A stretch of 61,767 nt of DNA from Planctomycetia bacterium (GCA_005799545.1 SYGM01000009.1:1-61767); one strand, 5' to 3'. Positions 32,498 through 41,728 are shown, counted from the first letter of the stretch. The notes: generated from the letters alone by a model not told the origin. Numbers and translations: made by a program.

Positions 32498-34665
32498 GCT
32501 TCGGCCGTCGGGCGGCCTGGCTGATGACGCTTCTGTCGGCGCTGCTTCCGGCGCCTTCCGCGTCCGCCGATGTGCGCCTGATCCATCCGGGCAACGGCTT
32601 GCCGCTGCGCTGGAGTCAGCCGTCCTCCGTGAGCGTCGTGTTTCAGGCGCTCGGCTGCAGCGATCTGGTGCCTCTGACGCATCTGCCGGCGCTGCGCGGC
32701 GCCGTGCGGGCCTGGAACGGAGTGGAGCAGAGTTCCTTCCAGTTGGTCGAGAACACTTCTCCGAATCAGATGGCACGCACCGACTGGGGCAGCAACGCGC
32801 TGCACATGGTGCTCTTTGACGAGCAGGGCAGCAGCGGCTACTTTCCCGCAGGCTCCGGGCTCGTGGCGTTGACGCTGGTCTGGTACGGCAGCAGCGGCGT
32901 GATCAGCGATGCGGACATCCTGTTCAATGCGCGCGATCACGAATTCAGTGTGACGGGCGAAGCCTGGAAGTTCGATGTGCAGGATGTGGCGACCCACGAA
33001 CTCGGGCATCTGGCTGGCTTCGACCACTCGGGTGTCGCGGGCTCGACGATGTATCCCTATGTGCACGGTGCAGAGCAATTGCACCGCTCGCTGGCCGCGA
33101 ACGATCGCCACGGACTCTGCGTGGCCTACCCGCTGGATGCGGGTTCCCGCCTGGAGGGCCGGCTCGTGCGCGGCTCGGGCAGCGCCGTCAAGGGTGCACA
33201 TGTCGTGGCGCGCGACGCGGCGGGCGAACCCCTGGCCTCGACACTCAGCAACTCCTCGGGTGAATGGAGCCTGCAGGGTCTAGAAGCGGGCACATACACG
33301 CTCTACGCCACGCCGCTGGACCAGCCTGTGGGCGCGGTCAATCTGGGACCCGGCCGGGTGATTCAGACGGATTTCAGCACGACACCTCTGGGAGCTCATG
33401 TGCTGGGCTCCGGGGACTCGCTGCAGACGGGCACTCGCACCGTGCGCGCCGATGCCGCTCTGTTGCTCGGTCGCAGCATGGAACAGTTTCCAAAGCGTGT
33501 CACGCGCGGAGAGATCCAGACGCTGACGATCCACGGAGCCGGTCTCACCGAGGGCTGCATGATCGCGTGCAGCGATCCGCTGGTGAGTGTCAGCGCGCTG
33601 GCGTGGAATACGACCCATGTGCAATTGCGCATCGATGCGGCGCAGGCAACGCGCGACGGACTTTGTGACCTGACGGTGACTCAGGGCGAATCGGCGCATA
33701 CGCTGGTCGGCGGCCTGGAGTTGACCCCTGCGGATCCGGTCATCTCTGCCGTCAGCCCCGCGAGTGCGAGCACTGCGGGCGGACAGACGCTCACCATCAC
33801 GGGCACCGGATTGCGCAGCGGTCTGCGCGTCGTGATCGGCGAGCATGAGTATGCGCTGGGTGAGGCCGGCGGCGCCGCCCTGATCAACGCGACGACGCTG
33901 ACACTGGTGTTGAAACCGATGCAGGCCGGTTCGCACCCGGTGGTCGTGATCGATCCCACGGGTGTGGAAGGACGCTGGTCGAGCCAGCTGCTGGTGGAGG
34001 CCATGCCGCGCATCGATGCCCTCTTTCCGCAGGCAGGCTGGGCCGGCGGGGGCACCGAGGTGACGCTGCGCGGCGCCAACTTCGAGCCCGGCGTGCGCGT
34101 TCTGATCGGCGGTATTGAGCAGAGCGAGCTGACGCGCGAGCACTCGGGGCTCCTGCGCGTGATCACAATGGCGGGAGTGGCGGGTCAGCAGACGCTCGAA
34201 GTGCTCAATCCCCGAGTCAGCCCCGCGAGTGCCGGCTTCACGTACACGAACTCGATCGATCCGCAACTGCTGGCGGTCAGTCCCGCGAGTGGTCCCTCGA
34301 GCGGGGGATCGACCGTGTTTCTGCACGGCGAGAATTTCCGCAGCGGTTGCACCGTACGCTTCGGAGTAGATCCCGTCACGGGACTGGGCGGCAAGACTGC
34401 GACCGCGACGATCGTGCGCGAAACCGGGCTGCTGGAGGTCTTGACGCCCGCGCACTCTTCGGGCGCGCAGTCGGTGCTGGTGCTCGACGAGCGCACCGGT
34501 CAGGCGACGCTGCTCTCCGGCGCCTACACCTACCACGGCTCCGGTACATCCGGCGGGGGCTGCAGCGTGATCCCGTACTCCTCGGCAGGACCCGGAGCGG
34601 GGCTGGGCTGGCTGCTGGCGCTGCTCGGTCTGCTGTTGCGAACGCGCCGCGCGCGCACAGCGTAG
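32494..34665 (+). CDS. secreted matrixin-type (M10) metalloprotease with TIG repeats and a C-terminal sorting-like tail
   Basis: 723 residues. A signal peptide (1-26) is followed by the protease domain, with zinc site HELGHLAGFDHS (H168, H172, H178) and the Met-turn in GSTMYPYV. A carboxypeptidase-regulatory-like domain lies at about 212-285. About four IPT/TIG-type beta domains follow, for example VSPASASTAGGQTLTITGTG and VSPASGPSSGGSTVFLHG. The end has GGGCSVIP, a hydrophobic stretch (WLLALLGLLL) and Arg-rich RTRRARTA. That architecture resembles MYXO-CTERM/PEP-CTERM-type surface anchoring. Confidence 0.86.
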   Translation: MSFGRRAAWLMTLLSALLPAPSASADVRLIHPGNGLPLRWSQPSSVSVVFQALGCSDLVPLTHLPALRGAVRAWNGVEQSSFQLVENTSPNQMARTDWGSNALHMVLFDEQGSSGYFPAGSGLVALTLVWYGSSGVISDADILFNARDHEFSVTGEAWKFDVQDVATHELGHLAGFDHSGVAGSTMYPYVHGAEQLHRSLAANDRHGLCVAYPLDAGSRLEGRLVRGSGSAVKGAHVVARDAAGEPLASTLSNSSGEWSLQGLEAGTYTLYATPLDQPVGAVNLGPGRVIQTDFSTTPLGAHVLGSGDSLQTGTRTVRADAALLLGRSMEQFPKRVTRGEIQTLTIHGAGLTEGCMIACSDPLVSVSALAWNTTHVQLRIDAAQATRDGLCDLTVTQGESAHTLVGGLELTPADPVISAVSPASASTAGGQTLTITGTGLRSGLRVVIGEHEYALGEAGGAALINATTLTLVLKPMQAGSHPVVVIDPTGVEGRWSSQLLVEAMPRIDALFPQAGWAGGGTEVTLRGANFEPGVRVLIGGIEQSELTREHSGLLRVITMAGVAGQQTLEVLNPRVSPASAGFTYTNSIDPQLLAVSPASGPSSGGSTVFLHGENFRSGCTVRFGVDPVTGLGGKTATATIVRETGLLEVLTPAHSSGAQSVLVLDERTGQATLLSGAYTYHGSGTSGGGCSVIPYSSAGPGAGLGWLLALLGLLLRTRRARTA

Positions 34666-34688
34666 GAACGGATCGGCGGTCAGGACGC

Positions 34689-34694
34689 TACGAT
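34689..34694 (+). promoter_or_regulatory. TANNNT -10 element of the exonuclease/exporter operon (GCTACGAT)
   Basis: TACGAT preceded by GC, 8 nt before ATG 34703. Predicts a leaderless or near-leaderless mRNA. Confidence 0.45.
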
Positions 34695-34702
34695 GGGCGG
34701 GC

Positions 34703-35428
34703 ATGTCCCTGCCCGTCATCGCGTTCGACATCGAGGTCGCCGGCTTTCCGTGGGAGGAGGTTGACGAGATCACCCGCGGCTATCTCGTGCAGCGCGAGCA
34801 TGACGAGGAGCGCCGCGCCGCCGTGCCGGACCGCACGGCCCTCTACCCGGGTCTGGGCAAGATCGTCGCCATCGGCATGTGGCTGGTCGGCAAGGACAAG
34901 GACGGCAAGGAACTCGACCGCGGGATGATCCTGCTGGAGGGCAAGAGCGCGGAGGAGCGCACCTGGGAGAAGGTGCCGAATTCCAAGATCTTCCGCGGCA
35001 GCGAGACCGAGCTCCTGATGCGCTTCTGGGAGCTGGTGGCGCGCACCAAGGCGGGCCTGCCCCGCGTCGTGACCTTCAACGGGCGCGGCTACGACGGCCC
35101 GATGCTCTCGATCCGCTCCGCGCAGCTGGGCATCCGGCCTTCGCGCAACCTCGTCCCGAGCCGCTGGTCGATCGCGGAGCATTGCGATCTGTCTGAGATC
35201 TTCACGTATCAGGGCACATTGCGCGATCGCTACTCGCTCGATTACTGGTGCCGGCGCTTCGACATCGAGAGCCCCAAGGGGTCCATCGACGGCTCGCAGG
35301 TTGCGCGCGCCTATCGCGCCGGCCGCATCGAAGACATCGGGGAATACTGTCTGCGCGATGTGCGAGCCACTGCGCAGCTCTACAAGAAGCTCGAGCCGAC
35401 GCTGATCCCGCTGTTCCAGGGTGCCTGA
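34703..35428 (+). CDS. predicted 3'-5' exonuclease related to the PolB exonuclease domain
   Basis: 241 residues. DEDD-type exonuclease motifs are FDIEVAGF (Exo I, near the N-terminus), TFNGRGYDGPML (Exo II) and YCLRDVRATAQLY (Exo III). This matches the stand-alone PolB-exonuclease family (PF10108-like). It would remove nucleotides from DNA 3' ends in the cytoplasm, probably in repair. It lies 4 nt before the exporter's adaptor gene and so looks like the first gene of that operon, an odd pairing. Confidence 0.87.
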   Translation: MSLPVIAFDIEVAGFPWEEVDEITRGYLVQREHDEERRAAVPDRTALYPGLGKIVAIGMWLVGKDKDGKELDRGMILLEGKSAEERTWEKVPNSKIFRGSETELLMRFWELVARTKAGLPRVVTFNGRGYDGPMLSIRSAQLGIRPSRNLVPSRWSIAEHCDLSEIFTYQGTLRDRYSLDYWCRRFDIESPKGSIDGSQVARAYRAGRIEDIGEYCLRDVRATAQLYKKLEPTLIPLFQGA

Positions 35429-35432
35429 TCTC

Positions 35433-36848
35433 ATGGTGGAAGTCGAAAAGCTGAAAATCGAACGCAAGGACGAGCTCTCCGATCTGGGAACGCGCGGACC
35501 GCGCTGGACGCGCTGGGCCATCGCACTCCTGCTGCTGCTGGTGATCGGTTTCTTCCTGCGTGACACGCTGACCGCCATGGTCGAGCGCATGACGCAGCCC
35601 GAGGTTCGCACGCAGAAGATCGAGCGCAAGGCGCCGGCGAGTGCCGCGCAGGTCGCGGGAGCTTCGGCCAACGGCTACATCGTGGCGCGCGTGCGCGCCG
35701 CGCTGAGTGCGGACACCCCCGGACGCATCGTCGAGATGAATGTTCAGGAGGGCTCGCGCGTCAAGCGCGGCGATGTCGTCGCACGGCTGTACTCTGAGGA
35801 GTACGCCGCCGCTCTCGCACGCTCCGAGGCTGATCTGGCGTTGGCCGTCGCCGGGCACACGCGCGAGGAGGCATCCGTCGGCGTGGCCGAACGCGAGCTG
35901 GCGCGGGCTGCCAACGTCGAGGAGAGCAGTGTGGCGGAACATGCGCTGCACAAGGCGACGCATGTCGTCGCGGAACTCGAGCACCGCCGTGCCGTTGAGC
36001 TGCTGGCAAGCGGCGTGGAGAGCGCCCAGCGCCGCGACCGCACGCAGGCGGATCTGGACGCGGCAAAGGCCCGCGTGCGCGCAGCCGAGGCCGGCGTGCG
36101 CACCGCGGCGAGCGCCAAGGCCACCGCCGCCGCGCAGCTGGGGGTCGCGCAGGCGCTTGTGGCCGAAGCCAAGTCGCGCGTCGAGGTCGCCAAGGCCTCG
36201 GTGGCGCTGTCAAAGGCGACCTACGACAAGACCTTCGTGCGTGCGCCCTTTGACGGCGTGGTCGTGCTCAAGGACGCGGAAGTCGGTGAAGTCGTCAGCC
36301 CGAACGTCCAAGGCGGCTCCAATGCGCGCGGTTCGGTCGTGACGATGGTCGATTTCTCGACGCTCGAAGTGCAGGCCGAGGTCCCGGAAACCAGCCTGGC
36401 CGCCGTTGCCAAGGACGCAGCGGCCACGATCTTCCTCGATGCGCATCCCGAACAGGGCTATCGCGGCCGCGTCGATCGCATCTGGCCCACGGCCAACCGC
36501 ACCAAGGCCACGGTGGAAGTGCGCGTGGTCTTCGAAGCGCCGGATGAACGGTTGCGGCCCGAAATGGGAGTGCGCGTCGTTTTCGGCAGCCCCGAGCGCG
36601 CACCGACGGATCCGGCGCAGCGCGTGATCGTGATCCCGGAAGCTTCGCTGGTGGCACAGGATGGTCGGCAGGGCGTGCTGCTGCTGGACGTGGACACCCT
36701 GCGCTTCGCCGCGGTCACGCTGGGCGAGCGCCGCAGCGGCAAGGCCATCGTGACGGCGGGCCTTGAAGAGGGACAGGAACTGGTGCTGACGCCGGATGCC
36801 GCCTGGAAACCCGGCATGCGCGTGCGGCGCGCAGCGGCTGCACCCTGA
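35433..36848 (+). CDS. periplasmic adaptor (HlyD/MacA/RND membrane-fusion type)
   Basis: 471 residues from ATG 35433; GTG 35421 is an alternative. One N-terminal membrane helix (about 27-47) is present. The first half of the lipoyl domain has GRIVEMNVQEGSRVKRGDVVARLYSEEY. A long Ala-rich coiled coil (about 125-260) includes repeated AKARVRAAEAGV-type heptads. The second lipoyl half has APFDGVVVLKDAEVGEVV. Beta-barrel and membrane-proximal domains end the protein. It links the ABC permeases downstream to an outer-membrane channel, which is not encoded here. Confidence 0.9.
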   Translation: MVEVEKLKIERKDELSDLGTRGPRWTRWAIALLLLLVIGFFLRDTLTAMVERMTQPEVRTQKIERKAPASAAQVAGASANGYIVARVRAALSADTPGRIVEMNVQEGSRVKRGDVVARLYSEEYAAALARSEADLALAVAGHTREEASVGVAERELARAANVEESSVAEHALHKATHVVAELEHRRAVELLASGVESAQRRDRTQADLDAAKARVRAAEAGVRTAASAKATAAAQLGVAQALVAEAKSRVEVAKASVALSKATYDKTFVRAPFDGVVVLKDAEVGEVVSPNVQGGSNARGSVVTMVDFSTLEVQAEVPETSLAAVAKDAAATIFLDAHPEQGYRGRVDRIWPTANRTKATVEVRVVFEAPDERLRPEMGVRVVFGSPERAPTDPAQRVIVIPEASLVAQDGRQGVLLLDVDTLRFAAVTLGERRSGKAIVTAGLEEGQELVLTPDAAWKPGMRVRRAAAAP

Positions 36849-36858
36849 GGACCCGCCG

Positions 36859-37572
36859 ATGGCTGAAGCAGCGCTGATCCAGCTCAAGGATCTCACCAAG
36901 ACCTACACACGCGGCGGGGAGACGCTGCGCGTGCTGGATCAGCTGGCATTGACCATGGAGCGGGGCGGCTTCTATGCGTTGATGGGGCCTTCAGGCTCCG
37001 GCAAGACCACGCGGCTCAACCTGATCGGCGGCATCGACCGCGCCGATCACGGCGAGATCCGCATCGGCGGCATCGATCTGGCTCATCTCAACAACGCGGA
37101 GCTCGCGCGCTGGCGTGCGGCCAGCGTCGGCTTCGTGTTTCAGGGCTTCAACCTGATGCCGGTTCTCACGGCGCTGGAAAACGTCGAGCTGCAGCTGCTG
37201 CTGACCGATCTGACGCGCGCCCAGCGGCGCGAGCATGCCAGCTACGCTCTGGAACTGGTCGGACTTGCCGATCGGATGCACCACAAGCCCGGACAGCTCT
37301 CAGGCGGTCAGGAGAAGCGCGTCGCCATCGCGCGCGCCATCGTGACCGATCCCACGCTGATCCTCGCCGATGAACCGACAGGCGATCTCGACCGCAAGTC
37401 CGCACAGGCTGTGCTGGAGCTGCTGACAAAGCTCAATCGCGAGCTGGGCAAGACGATCCTGATGGTGACGCACGATCCGGCTGCTGCAGAAGTCGCTCGT
37501 ACCATCGTGCACCTCGACAAGGGTCGACTGGGGCGAATCGAGACCCGCAGTCCCGCGGGAGCGGGCGGCTGA
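36859..37572 (+). CDS. ABC transporter ATP-binding protein (LolD/MacB type)
   Basis: 237 residues. Walker A is GPSGSGKTTRLN, where Arg replaces the usual Leu after the Thr pair. The Q-loop region is FVFQGFNLMPVLTALENVEL, the signature is LSGGQEKRVAIARA, Walker B is LILADEPTGDLD, and the switch His is in MVTHDP. It powers the two FtsX-like permeases that follow. Its stop shares one base with the next start, so translation is coupled. The substrate could be a lipoprotein, lipid, peptide or drug. Confidence 0.92.
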   Translation: MAEAALIQLKDLTKTYTRGGETLRVLDQLALTMERGGFYALMGPSGSGKTTRLNLIGGIDRADHGEIRIGGIDLAHLNNAELARWRAASVGFVFQGFNLMPVLTALENVELQLLLTDLTRAQRREHASYALELVGLADRMHHKPGQLSGGQEKRVAIARAIVTDPTLILADEPTGDLDRKSAQAVLELLTKLNRELGKTILMVTHDPAAAEVARTIVHLDKGRLGRIETRSPAGAGG

Positions 37573-38741
37573 TGCCTCCGTTTCGCCTGGTGTGGAAGAA
37601 CCTGCTGCGGCATCGCACGCGTGCGCTGCTGACGGCAGCTTCGCTGGCCGTGGCGATCTTCCTGCTGTGTGTGCTGCGCTCGCTGCTGGTCGTGCTGGAG
37701 TCGGGCATCAAGGCCTCGGCCTCCAACCGCCTGATCGTGCAGTCCTCCGTCAGCCTGTTCGTGTACCTGCCCGAGTCCTACGAGGCCAAGCTGGAGCGCA
37801 TCGAAGGGGTCGAGCGTGTCGTGCGCTGGAACTGGTTCGGAGGCTACTACCAGGAGCCCAAGAACTTCTTCGCGCAGTTCGCGACCGACGTCGAGGATCT
37901 CTTCGAGGTCTACCCGGAGATCGAGCTGGTCGAGGGTTCGCAGGAGGACTTCTTCGGCGACCGGCGCGCCTGCGTCATCGGCTCGGAGATGGCGCGCAAG
38001 TTCAACATGCGAGTGGGGGACACGATGCCTGTCATCGGCGGACTGTTTCCGCGCACCGACGGTCAGCCCTGGGACTTCCGGATCGCCGGCATCTACCACT
38101 CGGTCAAGCCCAACGTCGACAACAACACGCTGTTCTTCCATGCCGACTTCCTCCAGAAGGCGCTGGAATCCGGTGCGGCCAATGGTCCGGAAGGGGTGGG
38201 CATCTTCGTCCTGCGGCTCGAGCCCGGAGCCGATCGTGTGCGCGTCGCGGAAACCGTCGATGCGCTGTTTGCCGGCGGTCCTCAGCGCACGCAGACCACC
38301 ACGGAGGCGGAGTTTCAGGCCCAGTTCGTCTCCATGGTCGGCAATGTGCCCTTCTTCGTCGGTTCGATCGGCGGTGGCGTGCTGATCGCGATCCTGCTGG
38401 CGACTCTCAACACGATGCTGATGGCGGCGCGCGAACAGACGCGCGACATCGGCGTGCTCAAGGCACTGGGATTCCGGGACGGAACGGTCTTCGGTCTGAT
38501 GCTGGGGCAATCCATGCTGCTGACGGGTGTCGGGGGGATGGGAGGGCTGTTGATCGCACTCTCCTCCGAGCGGTTCTTCGCGCAGCTGCTCGGCACCGCC
38601 TTTCCCGGCTATCACATTGCGGCCGAGACCGTTGTCGAGGCCGTCATCGCCACGCTGCTCATCGGTGTGCTGGCCGGGATCGTGCCCGCGCTGCGCGCTC
38701 GCAAGCTGAGTGTGCTGACAGCGCTGAGGAGCGTGGGCTGA
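37572..38741 (+). CDS. FtsX/MacB-like ABC permease 1
   Basis: 389 residues. A first membrane helix (about 18-40) is followed by a large periplasmic domain (about 45-265), for example RVVRWNWFGGYYQEP. Three C-terminal helices form the FtsX core, with MAAREQTRDIGVLKALGFRDG and a tail VPALRARKLSVLTALRSVG typical of the family. It works with the ATPase at 36859 and the second permease at 38743. Confidence 0.9.
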   Translation: MPPFRLVWKNLLRHRTRALLTAASLAVAIFLLCVLRSLLVVLESGIKASASNRLIVQSSVSLFVYLPESYEAKLERIEGVERVVRWNWFGGYYQEPKNFFAQFATDVEDLFEVYPEIELVEGSQEDFFGDRRACVIGSEMARKFNMRVGDTMPVIGGLFPRTDGQPWDFRIAGIYHSVKPNVDNNTLFFHADFLQKALESGAANGPEGVGIFVLRLEPGADRVRVAETVDALFAGGPQRTQTTTEAEFQAQFVSMVGNVPFFVGSIGGGVLIAILLATLNTMLMAAREQTRDIGVLKALGFRDGTVFGLMLGQSMLLTGVGGMGGLLIALSSERFFAQLLGTAFPGYHIAAETVVEAVIATLLIGVLAGIVPALRARKLSVLTALRSVG

Positions 38742-38742
38742 G

Positions 38743-39915
38743 ATGGCGCTGATCCCGCTGAGCTACAACCTGCGCAGCCTGATCGTGCGCTGGCCCTCGA
38801 CGATCCTGACGGTGCTCGGCATCGCGGCCACGGTGGCGGTGCTGGTGGGCGTCATGGCGCTCCAGCAGGGTTTCACTGCCCTGTTCCGTGCTCAGGGTCG
38901 GGATGACGTGGCGGTGTTTCTGCGTCAGGGTGCAACGAACGAAGGCGACAGCGCCTTCACGCGCGAGCGGGCGATGATCCTGATGAAGACCGTGCCGGAG
39001 ATCGCCGAGGACGAGGCGGGGCGTCGGCTGGTCTCGGCCGAGTGCTATCTGGCCGTGCGCCGCAACAAGACCGGCGGCGGGGGAGAGACCAACGTCCCCG
39101 TGCGCGGCGTCATGCCGATGAGCTTCGTGATCTTCGGGCGGGACATCACCTTCTCGCAGGGACGCAACTTCACCCCCGGAACCGACGAGGTCATCATCGG
39201 CGCCAAGCTGGCCGAACGCATCGAGGGGGCGCGCCTCGGCGAGGTGCTGCAGTTCAACACGACGCCGTTCCGCGTGGTGGGGATCTTCGAGCATGATGGG
39301 CCGTTCAGCTCCGAGATCTGGGGCGATCACGATCGCATCAGCGAGGCACTCGAGCGTCCGGTGTACAACCGCGTGATCGCCAAGCTGAATGATGAAACGG
39401 ACTGGCCGGAGCTGGTGCGGCGCATGGATCAGGACCCGCAGGTGCCCTCCAAGCTGCTCACGGAACGCGAGTACCTCACCTCGCAGACCTCGGCGTTCTC
39501 ATTCGTCCTGAGCGCGCTGGGCGTGTTTCTTGCCGTCATCATGGGCATCGCCGCGGTGTTCACGGCGACCAATACCATGCTCACGGCGATCGCCGCGCGC
39601 ACCATCGAAATCGGCATCCTGCTCTCGATGGGCTTCCGTCCCCATGCCGTGTTTCTCGGCTTCATGCTCGAGGCGCTGCTGCTGGGCATCATGGGCGGCA
39701 TCGTCGGCGCGCTGATCGTGCTGCCGCTCAACGGCATCCAGACCGGTGCCATGAACTTCCAGACGTTCACCGAGGTGGCCTTCGCGTTCCGGGTGACACC
39801 GCAGATCCTGTTCGGCGCGATCGTCTTCGCTGCCCTGCTCGGCATTCTTGGTGGCGCGATACCGGCGTGGCGCGCAGCGCGCATGCGGCCGACCGAGGCG
39901 ATGCGCAGGGGCTGA
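38743..39915 (+). CDS. FtsX/MacB-like ABC permease 2
   Basis: 390 residues with the same layout as the preceding permease: helix at about 18-38, a periplasmic domain with GRNFTPGTDEVIIGAKLAER, and three C-terminal helices with ARTIEIGILLSMGFRPHAVF and AIPAWRAARMRPTEAMRRG. It starts 1 nt after the previous stop. Two separate permease genes suggest a heterodimer. It ends 4 nt before the convergent gene at 39920. Confidence 0.9.
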   Translation: MALIPLSYNLRSLIVRWPSTILTVLGIAATVAVLVGVMALQQGFTALFRAQGRDDVAVFLRQGATNEGDSAFTRERAMILMKTVPEIAEDEAGRRLVSAECYLAVRRNKTGGGGETNVPVRGVMPMSFVIFGRDITFSQGRNFTPGTDEVIIGAKLAERIEGARLGEVLQFNTTPFRVVGIFEHDGPFSSEIWGDHDRISEALERPVYNRVIAKLNDETDWPELVRRMDQDPQVPSKLLTEREYLTSQTSAFSFVLSALGVFLAVIMGIAAVFTATNTMLTAIAARTIEIGILLSMGFRPHAVFLGFMLEALLLGIMGGIVGALIVLPLNGIQTGAMNFQTFTEVAFAFRVTPQILFGAIVFAALLGILGGAIPAWRAARMRPTEAMRRG

Positions 39916-39919
39916 GCGT

Positions 39920-41293
39920 TCAGCGCGGGCAGTGCCAGCCGCGCTCGGCATCCCACGCCAGTCGCAGGCTTGCGCGCCGGACTCCCTGCGCCTCATGCGA
40001 AGCCGGTCTCAGATCGCGATCGCTTTGGTAGGCGTAGGAGAGATCCTTCCCGGCCGCTGCGGGCAGCAGAGCCGTCGCGCCCTCGGGCACGAGCGCGCGC
40101 AGAGCCTGTGCGCACTGCTCGGGTGCGGGCAGCGCATGCTGCTGCAGGCGTGCCTCCATTCGCAGCGCACCGAACACTCCGAACAAGGCCAAGGCGACCG
40201 CGCTGATCCAGGCCGTGCGCTGCGGCAGGCGCGTGAGCACAGCCGCTGCACACAGTCCGATCAGCGGGGTGATCCACAGTTGGAACTGCCACTGTTCCTC
40301 GGCGGTGTGCCGGTAGAACGCGAGCCAGTACAGCAGCATGCCTCCCGTGACGGCAAGCAGCACCCTGCGCGGGGCAAACCACGCGCCCGCCAGCCCCACG
40401 ATCAGCCACGGCAGACCCGCTGACTGCGCGAGATGCTGCAACTGGATCGACAGCCAGCGCCACGGCGGCAGGCTGCCGTCGATCATCGGACGCAGCAGCT
40501 CCAGCGGACGCGAACTCAGCGATCCGGTGTTCAGCGCTCCCAGTGGCTGCGCGTTCCACGCATGCAGCAGCAGCGGCAGCAGTGCCGCGACGAGCAGCAG
40601 CGCGCCGGCGCGCCGATTCCGGGTGGCGAGAGCCATCGCTCCGGCGAAGAACAGCGGTGCGAACGTGACGCAGGATGCCGCCGCCAGTCCCAGTGCGCTG
40701 CAGACGAGCCAGCGTGCCCGAGGCTGGTCCTGCCAGCGCGCCCAGGCACCCAACGCGAACACCACGCCGGGCAGCGCGGGGTTCTCGAGATTCGGCAATG
40801 CTCCGGAATGCAGCGCAATCGGCGTGCTCGCCGCTGCGAGCGTGCCCAAGAGTGCGCGCCCGGCTCCGAACGGTGCCGCAAGCCACCACCACATCGCCAG
40901 CAGCGTCAGCAGATGCGCCGCGAGGAACGGAAGCGCTGCCATGCGGTGCCGCTGGGGCGAACGGAAGTCGCCGCCGGTCGCAGCGATGCCGAGGTAGCCG
41001 AGCCAGAACGCCGTCGGCGGATGGTTGCGGTACACCAGCGCAGAACCCCGCGCATCGTGCGCCTGCACCAGATCATCCATTCCGCCGATGCAGGGCGAGC
41101 CTTCCTCCAGCGCCGGATAGCCGTTCCAGCGCGTCAGGCCGTGCCTGTCGTACTGGGATGCGCTCAGCGCAAAGAAGGAACTTTGGTAGCCGCTGAAGTC
41201 ACGACCCAGAGGACTGCGGATCGAATGGAGACCGCACAGAGCCGCCGCCAGCAGCAGCGCGGCCAGCACTGCGAGCGTGCGCGCGCGGCTCAC
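39920..41293 (-). CDS. polytopic membrane protein, GT39/ArnT-like
   Basis: 457 residues with about ten hydrophobic segments. The first outer loop has GRDFSGYQSSFFALSASQYD. A following NHPPTAFWLGYLG resembles the HPP motif of ArnT/PMT-type glycosyltransferases that use lipid-linked sugars. The C-terminal part is soluble and ends GWHCPR. Start MSRARTLAV overlaps the rsfS stop by 4 nt. Activity is inferred from topology and the HPP loop only. Confidence 0.75.
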   Translation of the reverse strand: MSRARTLAVLAALLLAAALCGLHSIRSPLGRDFSGYQSSFFALSASQYDRHGLTRWNGYPALEEGSPCIGGMDDLVQAHDARGSALVYRNHPPTAFWLGYLGIAATGGDFRSPQRHRMAALPFLAAHLLTLLAMWWWLAAPFGAGRALLGTLAAASTPIALHSGALPNLENPALPGVVFALGAWARWQDQPRARWLVCSALGLAAASCVTFAPLFFAGAMALATRNRRAGALLLVAALLPLLLHAWNAQPLGALNTGSLSSRPLELLRPMIDGSLPPWRWLSIQLQHLAQSAGLPWLIVGLAGAWFAPRRVLLAVTGGMLLYWLAFYRHTAEEQWQFQLWITPLIGLCAAAVLTRLPQRTAWISAVALALFGVFGALRMEARLQQHALPAPEQCAQALRALVPEGATALLPAAAGKDLSYAYQSDRDLRPASHEAQGVRRASLRLAWDAERGWHCPR

Positions 41294-41682
41294 TCGGCCA
41301 GCTTGAGCTCGGACTCCGTCAGTTCCCTGGGCAGGGTGACGGAGCTCAGATCAACCTTGGGGCACTGCGCGTAGAGGCCGTCGAGGTCGTAGTACTCGCG
41401 GGCCTCGGGCTGCAGCACGTGGATCACCACGTCGATGTAGTCGAGCAGCACCCACCAGCCCAGATCGGCGCCTTCCATGCGGCTGTGGCGCTCGCCGAGT
41501 CCCTTGAGCCGCACATGCAGCTCATCCGCGATGGCCTTGACGTGCGGTCGCGAATGGCCGGTGATGATCACGAAGTAGTCCGCGACGCGCAGGTGCTCCG
41601 AGACGTCGTAGATGCGGATGTCGGCGGCCTTCTTCTGCTCGGCAATCCACTGAGCGGCGGCGGCAAGTTGTTTTGGTTCGAT
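41290..41682 (-). CDS. rsfS: ribosome silencing factor RsfS (Iojap/DUF143); apparent AUC start codon
   Basis: 130 residues if initiated at ATC 41682-41680. It binds ribosomal protein uL14 and blocks subunit joining under starvation. Family motifs are KKAADIRIYDV, VADYFVIITGHSRPHV, WVLLDYIDVVIHVLQPEAREYYDL and the downstream LYAQCP. The full family N-terminus is open, but no ATG, GTG or TTG occurs in frame before GTG 41571, which would cut off the first conserved strands. AAGGAG (41693-41698) lies 10 nt before the ATC. Its end overlaps the GT39-like gene (ATGA). Confidence 0.85.
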   Translation of the reverse strand: MEPKQLAAAAQWIAEQKKAADIRIYDVSEHLRVADYFVIITGHSRPHVKAIADELHVRLKGLGERHSRMEGADLGWWVLLDYIDVVIHVLQPEAREYYDLDGLYAQCPKVDLSSVTLPRELTESELKLAE

Positions 41683-41692
41683 GGCGAGGGCG

Positions 41693-41715
41693 CTCCTTGG
41701 CGCGCCAGAAGTATA
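41693..41715 (-). promoter_or_regulatory. promoter -10 and Shine-Dalgarno of rsfS
   Basis: TATACT (41710-41715) is a near-consensus -10 and TCGACC lies about 16 nt upstream of it. AAGGAG at 41693-41698 is a strong Shine-Dalgarno. Together they place the transcription start after about 41704 and the start codon near 41682, where only ATC is plausible. Confidence 0.5.
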
Positions 41716-41728
41716 CCGAGCGGGCGTC

